Of a stretch of DNA of 8,188 nt, positions 1 through 6,168 are shown piece after piece. The notes beneath the pieces are model-generated. The model saw only the letters and a list, made by a program, of their open reading frames with translations, did no database searches and was not told the DNA's origin. This DNA is from Candidatus Zambryskibacteria bacterium CG10_big_fil_rev_8_21_14_0_10_34_34. GTDB lineage: Bacteria; Patescibacteriota; Minisyncoccia; Phycocordibacterales; WO2-35-19. Position 1 is the first letter of the stretch; each line of letters starts with the position of its first letter. The stretch lies in assembly GCA_002771075.1 (NCBI GenBank), contig PCXM01000017.1, positions 1,323 through 9,510 of the forward strand, given 5' to 3'. The position numbers and the translations under genes are program-made.

Positions 1-1
1 C

Positions 2-355
2 GCTTTGGGTTTTTCCGCTATGGAAAATACTCTGTTTATTTTTAACTTGATAGATACAGGGCAACTTTCCCAAAGTATTATAACGGGCAATTCTAGATTT
101 TTAGGAGCTACTTTACTTCACGTGTCTTCTTCGGCCGCTATTGGAGTAATGATTGGAATCACTTATTACAAAAAAGTTTGGGTGAAAAAATTTTTCTTGA
201 TATTAGGCATAGCTATATCCATCCTATTGCATACTATCTTTAATTTACTTATAATAAAACTTGAGAATAATTTGTTTTTTATTTTTGCTGGAGTCTGGGT
301 TTTGATTATTCTCTTAATAGTATTAATAGAAAAAGTTAAAAAAGTACAACCTTAA
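2..355 (+). CDS. PrsW-like intramembrane metalloprotease, C-terminal fragment
   Basis: The reading frame is open from the window edge (first full codon at base 2, reading ALGFSAMENTLF) to a TAA at 353-355, so the 5' end lies outside the window. The Leu codon TTG at 5-7 is probably internal rather than a start. Seen: a GF-x3-EN motif at fragment residues 3-9, an R...LLH segment about 30 residues later, then a hydrophobic helix containing LLHTIFNL and a last hydrophobic helix ending in a basic tail. The Glu plus two His in membrane helices match the PrsW/CAAX-protease-like arrangement of putative membrane metalloproteases; the first Glu-rich motif would be upstream and is not visible. PrsW in Bacillus cleaves an anti-sigma factor, but many relatives have unknown substrates, so no target is claimed. 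Only 17 bases separate it from the downstream hsp20, so co-transcription is likely. Confidence 0.65.
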   Translation, partial: ALGFSAMENTLFIFNLIDTGQLSQSIITGNSRFLGATLLHVSSSAAIGVMIGITYYKKVWVKKFFLILGIAISILLHTIFNLLIIKLENNLFFIFAGVWVLIILLIVLIEKVKKVQP

Positions 356-372
356 TAATTTTATTTAAAAAT

Positions 373-822
373 ATGTCAAGAAACAAAAGATCATTTTTTG
401 ATAGAATCACTGGCTCAATCTCTGTACCAGATGAGATAGAAGAAGATTTTTCAGAAGAAAAAAATGAAAACTGGGTTAATGAAACTCCAGAAGAGGGTGA
501 ACTTAATATTGATGTTTATCAAAATCAAAATGAAATTATCATTAAAACTATGGTCGCTGGTGTAAAGCCAGAAGATTTAGATGTTTCTATCTCTCGTGAT
601 ATGGTTACCTTAAAAGGTAAAAGAGAAAATGAGAAAACCATTGCCGACGATGATTTTTTTCACAGAGAACTTTATTGGGGTTCTTTTTCTAGAAGTATTG
701 TTTTACCTCAAGAAATAGACGTTGATAGCGCCGAAGCAGTAGAAAAACACGGCCTACTTATCATTCGCCTTCCTAAACTAGACAAAAACCGCTCCACTCG
801 TCTAAAGGTCCGTGGCAATTAA
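373..822 (+). CDS. Hsp20 family small heat-shock protein
   Basis: A 149-residue cytoplasmic ATP-independent chaperone that would hold unfolding proteins for refolding by other chaperones. The alpha-crystallin domain spans about residues 43-136, from ELNIDVYQ through VAGVKPEDLDVSI and FHRELYWGSFSRSIVLP to the hallmark GLLIIRLPK at 127-135. The C-terminal LKV at 144-146 fits the I/L/V-x-I/L/V motif that docks on a neighbouring dimer during oligomer assembly. The first 42 residues are acidic and variable, as usual for the family, and total length is normal. The ATG at 373 is the only good start; its leader is A/T-rich with no Shine-Dalgarno sequence. It follows the PrsW-like gene by 17 bases and converges on tRNA-Phe. 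The TAA stop overlaps the foot of a hairpin. GroES/GroEL are encoded about 1.2 kb away on the other strand. Confidence 0.93.
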   Translation: MSRNKRSFFDRITGSISVPDEIEEDFSEEKNENWVNETPEEGELNIDVYQNQNEIIIKTMVAGVKPEDLDVSISRDMVTLKGKRENEKTIADDDFFHRELYWGSFSRSIVLPQEIDVDSAEAVEKHGLLIIRLPKLDKNRSTRLKVRGN

Positions 823-851
823 CTTCCCCAAGATAAGATATTGAGGAAGTT
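821..851. terminator. Hairpin between convergent hsp20 and tRNA-Phe
   Basis: AACTTCC (821-827) pairs with GGAAGTT (845-851). After one C-A mismatch three more pairs (829-831 with 841-843) extend the stem above it, leaving a 9-nt loop. The hairpin begins inside the hsp20 stop codon and lies between two convergent transcription units, so it is placed to act in both directions. There is no clear U-run on either strand, so it may be a weak terminator or a 3'-end stabiliser. Confidence 0.4.
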
Positions 852-871
852 AGTCTCTAGTATCTATAATG

Positions 872-944
872 TGCCGAGGGGCGGGCTCGAACCGCCGACT
901 TTTTCCTCTTCAGGGAAACACTCTACCAACTGAGTTACCTCGGC
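872..944 (-). tRNA. tRNA-Phe (anticodon GAA)
   Basis: The minus strand folds into a complete 73-nt cloverleaf. It has a 7-bp acceptor GCCGAGG/CCTCGGC, T8-A9, D-stem ACTC/GAGT with loop AGTTGGTA (G18-G19 present), and anticodon stem TTTCC/GGAAA with loop CTGAAGA. The variable loop is AAGTC and the T-arm GGCGG-TTCGAGC-CCGCC, with discriminator A73. The anticodon GAA is at plus-strand 909-911 and reads Phe codons UUU and UUC. The 3' CCA is not encoded (the next bases are CATT), so it must be added by the nucleotidyltransferase. Position 37 is G (plus-strand 908) where bacterial tRNA-Phe nearly always has A. All stems pair perfectly, so the gene looks functional. Confidence 0.97.
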
Positions 945-960
945 ATTTAGACTCAACATA

Positions 961-991
961 ATTATAGTATCAAAAATAATAACTTTATCAA
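961..991 (-). promoter_or_regulatory. Promoter of tRNA-Phe
   Basis: On the minus strand a perfect -10 box TATAAT lies at plus-strand 961-966 and a -35-like TTGATA at 986-991, separated by a long 19-nt spacer. Transcription would start near 954, leaving a leader of about 10 nt before the mature tRNA end at 944. The -10 is convincing; the -35 is tentative because of the spacing. Confidence 0.55.
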
Positions 992-1000
992 CAAAAAATA

Positions 1001-1249
1001 TTATTTAGTGAAGAGATCACTAAAGCTCTTCAAATCCCCTTTGACATTGCCATAAGCATCTATCGCTCCGTTTAGATAGGGCTCTATATAATAATAAACT
1101 CCAATACTAACTCCTATTATTACTACCCAATATATAACTCTCATTACTCTACCCCAAAACATCCCTCTGCGAATAGAGTGGAGCATATCGTTATTCTCTT
1201 GAGAAAGTTCAAGAGTTTTTTTTAGTATTTCTTTTTCTTCAGAATTCAT
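1001..1249 (-). CDS. Small single-pass membrane protein of unknown function
   Basis: An 82-residue protein whose family I do not recognise. Residues 1-24 are charged and helix-prone (MNSEEKEILKKTLELSQENN), with heptad-like hydrophobics suggesting a short coiled coil. A basic stretch with RR at 27-28 and R34/R37 precedes one transmembrane helix at about 38-55 (YWVVIIGVSIGVYYYI). A soluble tail of about 27 residues follows. The positive-inside rule puts the N-terminus in the cytoplasm. It starts 20 bases after the lemA stop on the same strand, so it is probably the second gene of a lemA transcript. There is no Shine-Dalgarno sequence before the ATG. The stop is TAA. A role with LemA in the membrane is guesswork from position only. 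Confidence 0.72.
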   Translation of the reverse strand: MNSEEKEILKKTLELSQENNDMLHSIRRGMFWGRVMRVIYWVVIIGVSIGVYYYIEPYLNGAIDAYGNVKGDLKSFSDLFTK

Positions 1250-1269
1250 ACTTATATAATAGCAGATTA

Positions 1270-1827
1270 TTAAAACTGGACTTTGACTGGTTCTTCCGCT
1301 TCTTTATTGTCACCAAGATCAAAGAATTCCATCTTTGCAAAACTAAATATTTTAGCCACAAAGTTTGAGGGGAAAGTTTCGGTAGCAATATTTAAATCGC
1401 GGACATTAGTATTATAAAATCGACGAGCTGCTTGGATTTTATTTTCGGTGTCTGTTAGTTCTTTTTGAAGTTCCAAAAAGTTTTGATTAGCTTTTAAATC
1501 CGGATAGTTTTCAGAAACAGCAAAAAGGGATTTTAAAGCATTACCGAGCATATTTTCAGCTCCAGCTTTTTCAGCTAAAGTGCCAGCACCCATTGCCAAA
1601 ACTCTAGCTTTGGTCACATTTTCAAAAGTAGTTGATTCATGTGTTGCATAACCTTTGACAGTGCTAATCAAATTTGGAATAAGGTCGTATCGTCTTTTCA
1701 TCTGCACTTCTATATCGCTCCAAGCTTCTTTAGCTCTAGTGATAAGTCGCACAAAACGATTGTAAGCAAAAACAAACCAAACCACTACCACTGCTATAAT
1801 CGCCAAAATAATTGTTGAAAATTCCAT
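1270..1827 (-). CDS. lemA: LemA family membrane protein
   Basis: A 185-residue protein with one N-terminal transmembrane helix (about residues 5-21) and a long alpha-helical domain outside the membrane. LemA landmarks are all present: YNRFVRL after the helix, AWSDIEVQMKRRYDLIPNLI at about 35-54, YPDLKANQNF at 108-117, ARRFYN at 134-139, and the FPSNFVAKIFSF region at 152-163. Length is typical (about 180-200). The molecular role of LemA proteins is not settled; they are widespread envelope proteins with a helical-bundle fold. The ATG is preceded by AAAAGAT, at best a weak ribosome site. A plausible promoter lies about 30 bases upstream, and the small membrane protein gene follows after 20 bases. 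Confidence 0.95.
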   Translation of the reverse strand: MEFSTIILAIIAVVVVWFVFAYNRFVRLITRAKEAWSDIEVQMKRRYDLIPNLISTVKGYATHESTTFENVTKARVLAMGAGTLAEKAGAENMLGNALKSLFAVSENYPDLKANQNFLELQKELTDTENKIQAARRFYNTNVRDLNIATETFPSNFVAKIFSFAKMEFFDLGDNKEAEEPVKVQF

Positions 1828-1855
1828 ATCTTTTAATTAGTTGATTAATGTTTAG

Positions 1856-1884
1856 ATTATAACATAAAGAATAACTCACCCCAA
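1856..1884 (-). promoter_or_regulatory. Promoter of lemA
   Basis: The minus strand shows a perfect -10 TATAAT (plus-strand 1856-1861), a 17-nt spacer and TTGGGG as a -35 (1879-1884), matching the consensus only in its TTG. Transcription would start near 1849, giving a leader of about 22 nt to the lemA ATG. The -35 bases belong to the C-rich start (CTCACCCCAACCCC) of the dispersed repeat. Confidence 0.5.
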
Positions 1885-1937
1885 CCCCCGCCCCAACGCC
1901 ACAGGCGAGCAAGCCTCTCTTAAATTAAGAGAGGGGC
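1875..1937. repeat. Dispersed palindromic (REP/MITE-like) repeat, copy 1
   Basis: The block opens with CTCACCCC followed by a C-rich run, contains a small hairpin CGCC-ACA-GGCG (1897-1907), and ends in a near-perfect palindrome with 10-bp arms, CCTCTCTTAA (1914-1923) and TTAAGAGAGG (1925-1934), around a single A. GCCCC (1890-1894) can also pair with GGGGC (1933-1937), closing a branched fold over the two inner hairpins. The same order of elements, CTCACCCC then a CCTCTC-type palindrome, recurs at the right end of the window. There is no coding potential and the local base composition differs sharply from the AT-rich surroundings. It fits a short non-autonomous intergenic repeat. Confidence 0.6.
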
Positions 1938-1938
1938 T

Positions 1939-1961
1939 ATGGCTCAACAGAGCCATTTTTT
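1939..1961 (+). terminator. Rho-independent terminator, + strand (first of two)
   Basis: ATGGCTC (1939-1945) pairs perfectly with GAGCCAT (1950-1956) around the 4-nt loop AACA, and a run of six T (1956-1961) follows directly. This is a textbook intrinsic terminator for + strand transcription. The minus strand has no U-run after the hairpin, so it is a poor terminator for groEL. No + strand gene precedes it closely. Confidence 0.65.
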
Positions 1962-1963
1962 AG

Positions 1964-1987
1964 TACAAGGAGAGTCCTTGTATTTTT

Positions 1988-1989
<2 letters not shown>
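1964..1989 (+). terminator. Rho-independent terminator, + strand (second of two)
   Basis: TACAAGGA (1964-1971) pairs perfectly with TCCTTGTA (1975-1982) over the loop GAG, followed by seven T (1983-1989). The T-run overlaps the complement of the groEL stop codon. On the minus strand the hairpin comes just after the groEL stop but is followed by CTAAAAAAT, not U, so it could only protect or weakly terminate the groEL mRNA. Its U-tract polarity is the same as that of the hairpin just before it. Confidence 0.65.
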
Positions 1990-4020
<2,031 letters not shown>

Positions 4021-4057
4021 AGTTTTATAAGATTAAAATAGTTACTAAACCTTTAGC

Positions 4058-4085
4058 ATTATAATCTATTTATCTTTACTTGCAA
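4058..4085 (-). promoter_or_regulatory. Promoter of groES-groEL
   Basis: On the minus strand a perfect -10 TATAAT (plus-strand 4058-4063) is 16 nt from a -35 TTGCAA (4080-4085). Transcription would start near 4051, about 30 nt before the groES ATG. A half-site TTAGCA occurs at 4053-4058 on the + strand, but its CIRCE partner is absent. The -35 hexamer is self-complementary and is also the best -35 for secG on the other strand. Confidence 0.65.
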
Positions 4086-4107
4086 GCTTTTTGAGATATG
4101 TTATACT
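4080..4107 (+). promoter_or_regulatory. Promoter of secG, extended -10
   Basis: On the + strand TTGCAA (4080-4085), a 16-nt spacer and TATACT (4102-4107) form a sigma-70-type promoter. A TG one base before the -10 (4099-4100) makes it an extended -10 box. The expected start near 4114 leaves a leader of about 17 nt before the secG ATG. The -35 is shared base for base with the divergent groES promoter. Confidence 0.62.
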
Positions 4108-4131
4108 GACTTTAACAACGAAAATAAGGAA

Positions 4132-4341
4132 ATGTTATCCTATATTCAAATAGTTTTGGCCATCTTATTGGGTATCCTCATATTGATCCAACATTCCGAA
4201 GGGTCTTTGGGTGCTGCTTTTGGTGGTGGTATGGAAGGTGGCACCAGAACTAGACGCGGACCGGAACTTTGGATTTTTAGAGGAACCGTCATTATGGCTT
4301 GTCTTTTTGTTGCTTCTACTATTTTAAATTTGTTATACTAA
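4132..4341 (+). CDS. secG: Preprotein translocase subunit SecG
   Basis: A 69-residue membrane subunit of the SecYEG channel that assists SecA-driven protein export. It has the expected two transmembrane helices, at about 3-20 (SYIQIVLAILLGILILIQ) and 48-67. The conserved loop between them contains the IQ.SEG.LGAAFGGG pattern (19-33) followed by RTRRGPE and an FR just inside the second helix. Length is normal for short SecG. AAGGA at 4126-4130 is only one base from the ATG, too close for ordinary Shine-Dalgarno use, but no later start keeps the first helix. It has its own promoter, divergent from groES. Other sec genes are not in the window, as is usual for secG. The stop is TAA. Confidence 0.93.
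   Translation: MLSYIQIVLAILLGILILIQHSEGSLGAAFGGGMEGGTRTRRGPELWIFRGTVIMACLFVASTILNLLY
4310..4339 (+). promoter_or_regulatory. Possible promoter for the solute-binding protein gene
   Basis: TGTTATACT at 4331-4339 is an extended -10 identical in all nine bases to the secG one, with a weak -35 TTGCTT at 4310-4315 and an 18-nt spacer. It overlaps the end of secG and would start transcripts near 4346, giving a structured leader of about 54 nt. The same bases encode the last secG codons, so the match could be chance. Confidence 0.35.
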
Positions 4342-4360
4342 TATCTTACTATTTAACTTA

Positions 4361-4391
4361 AGACTTCTACCTAAGTCTCTGGTATTGAGAC
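4361..4391 (+). promoter_or_regulatory. Leader with two mutually exclusive hairpins
   Basis: AGACTT (4361-4366) can pair with AAGTCT (4373-4378) over a 6-nt loop. GTCTC (4375-4379) can instead pair with GAGAC (4387-4391) over a 7-nt loop. The middle segment is shared, so only one hairpin can form at a time. The second one ends nine bases before the ATG at 4400. There is no U-tract and no riboswitch class is recognised; the stems are short and could be chance. Confidence 0.3.
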
Positions 4392-4399
4392 ATAATTAA

Positions 4400-6148
4400 A
4401 TGAATCCTAAAAATAAAATCGTATCTTTTTTTTATAGCATATTTGTTAATTTTCACTGTTTAAATTTTATAAAAAAAATAGAGAACGTAGTGAAGGCAAT
4501 GAAATATTCAGAGAAAATATTTTTCTTTTTCGTCTCTTTCATTTTTGTTGCGAGCAGTATTTTTATGCTTTTCAAAATTAACAATTCATTTTTGGTAGAA
4601 GTGCCAGCTTTTGGTGGTAGTTTTACAGAAGGGTTAGTTGGTAGTCCTAGATTTATAAATCCAATACTTGCCATCTCTGATACCGATAAAGATATGAACT
4701 CTCTTATTTACTCCGGATTGCTAAAAATTTCAAAAGATGGAGATTTTCAACTAGACCTTGCCGAATCTTATGAAATAAAAGAAGATGGCACTGTTTATGA
4801 ATTTATAATAAAAGAAGAAGCTTTCTTCCACGATGGAGTAGCGTTAACTGCAGACGATATTATATTTACTATAGAAAAAGTATTAGACCCAGTCATCAAA
4901 AGTCCTAAAAAAACAAACTGGGAAGGAGTCTTAGTTGAAAAAATAGACAACAAAAAAGTCAGATTTACATTAGGGAAAGCCTATCCCCCATTTATGAATA
5001 TTCTTACTTTGGGTATATTGCCAAAACATATATGGGAAAAAGTCTCTTCAGAAGAATTTCCTTTTAGTAAATTTAATATAGACTCTATCGGCTCTGGACC
5101 ATACAAAATAGAAAAAATTACTAAAAATTCAAGCGGTATTCCTACTGCCATAAATTTTTCTTCTTGGAAAAAATACACTTTGGGTAGACCTAAAATAAAA
5201 TCAATCACTTTCAAATTCTTTCAAAATGAAAAAGAGCTGACAAAAGCTTATGAAGATAAATCTATAGAAAATATGTCTGGATTAAGTCCAGAGGTAGCCA
5301 GCAAAATATATAAAAGTGAAGATGTTTCAAATAAAGTGTCTTTGCCTAGAGTATTTGGAGTTTTCTTAAACCAAAACACAGCCCCAGTATTTTTAAATGC
5401 AGAGATAAGAAAAGCGCTAGATCTAGCTACACCTAAAAAAAGAATAGTTGATGAAGTTCTTTTTGGATTTGGAAATGTATTGAATGGACCAATACCAAAC
5501 AATATTGAGACAGATATAGAAAAAAGCGTGGGTAATATAGAGGTGGCTAAAGATTCTTTACTCACCAAAGGTTGGGAAGAAAATGAAGATGGTATCTTAG
5601 AAAAAACAATAAAAAAAGAAAAAATGGTCTTCAGTTTTTCTATCGCCACTTCTGATGCTCCCGAATTAAAACAGACCGCAGAGATATTGAAAGAAGCTTG
5701 GGAAAAACTGGGAGCTTCTGTTTCAATAAAAGTATTTGAAACTGGGGATTTAAGTCAAAACATAATAAAATTAAGAAAATATGACGCTCTCTTGTTTGGA
5801 GAAGTAGTGGGAGAAGAGAGTGATCTTTTTCCTTTCTGGCATTCTTCTGGGCGTAACGACCCTGGTTTAAATATTTCACTCTACGCCAATATAACCGTAG
5901 ATAAAACATTGGAAGACCTTCAAAAAGAAACGAATATACTAGAAAAAGAGATTAAAAAAGAAACTATTATTTCTGAAATTCAAAAAGATACACCGGCTAT
6001 ATTTTTATTTTCTCCACATCTAATCTATGTCAGAGCACCTAAAATAAAAAATATAACATTAAAAAGGACTTCATTTTTAAACGAAAGATTCTTGTATATT
6101 AATGAATGGTTTATAGAAACCGATAAAGTTTGGAAATTTTTTGAATAA
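4400..6148 (+). CDS. Membrane-anchored peptide-type ABC solute-binding protein (SBP family 5)
   Basis: A 582-residue protein of the oligopeptide/dipeptide/nickel-binding family (SBP_bac_5). Seen: a 38-residue basic and aromatic N-terminal segment, one transmembrane helix at about 39-60 (KIFFFFVSFIFVASSIFMLF), then an external binding domain. Family motifs are EGLVGSPRFINPI (77-89), LIYSGLLK (102-109), LAESYEIKEDGTVYEF (120-135), the FHDGVALTADDIIFT region (143-157), LPKHIW (207-212) and GSGPYKI (231-237). There is no lipobox cysteine, so it is anchored by the helix and not by lipid. An alternative ATG at 4499 (M34) would remove the N-terminal segment but keep the helix; the longer form is favoured because related CPR proteins, from memory, also carry such a segment. 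No permease or ATPase gene lies beside it. The ligand cannot be told, though peptide is the usual guess. The leader lacks a Shine-Dalgarno sequence, and RNase J follows after 20 bases. Confidence 0.9.
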   Translation: MNPKNKIVSFFYSIFVNFHCLNFIKKIENVVKAMKYSEKIFFFFVSFIFVASSIFMLFKINNSFLVEVPAFGGSFTEGLVGSPRFINPILAISDTDKDMNSLIYSGLLKISKDGDFQLDLAESYEIKEDGTVYEFIIKEEAFFHDGVALTADDIIFTIEKVLDPVIKSPKKTNWEGVLVEKIDNKKVRFTLGKAYPPFMNILTLGILPKHIWEKVSSEEFPFSKFNIDSIGSGPYKIEKITKNSSGIPTAINFSSWKKYTLGRPKIKSITFKFFQNEKELTKAYEDKSIENMSGLSPEVASKIYKSEDVSNKVSLPRVFGVFLNQNTAPVFLNAEIRKALDLATPKKRIVDEVLFGFGNVLNGPIPNNIETDIEKSVGNIEVAKDSLLTKGWEENEDGILEKTIKKEKMVFSFSIATSDAPELKQTAEILKEAWEKLGASVSIKVFETGDLSQNIIKLRKYDALLFGEVVGEESDLFPFWHSSGRNDPGLNISLYANITVDKTLEDLQKETNILEKEIKKETIISEIQKDTPAIFLFSPHLIYVRAPKIKNITLKRTSFLNERFLYINEWFIETDKVWKFFE

Positions 6149-6168
6149 AATTAATCAAAATTAAAAAT

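Noticed and set aside
2..355. Reading the first gene as complete, starting at TTG (5-7) or ATG (20-22)
   Set aside because: The frame is open to the window edge and the GF-x3-EN motif lies right at its start. PrsW-like proteins have several helices before this point, so it is a truncated gene.
1828..1938. Search for a small + strand gene that would explain the tandem terminators
   Set aside because: Frames here are closed within a few codons and no convincing + strand -35/-10 pair with proper spacing was found; only an untested ncRNA remains possible.
1964..1982. Hairpin as the normal intrinsic terminator of groEL
   Set aside because: On the minus strand the stem is followed by CTAAAAAAT with no U-run. 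The U-tract is on the + strand, so it was called as a + strand terminator instead.
4051..4060. Possible CIRCE/HrcA operator upstream of groES (TTAGCA at 4053-4058)
   Set aside because: CIRCE needs TTAGCACTC-N9-GAGTGCTAA. Only the first six bases are present and there is no inverted partner nearby.
4400..4498. A lipoprotein signal in the solute-binding protein because of the Cys at residue 20 (HCLNFI)
   Set aside because: The Cys is not preceded by a lipobox or an N-terminal signal helix, and it lies before the real transmembrane helix on the presumed cytoplasmic side.
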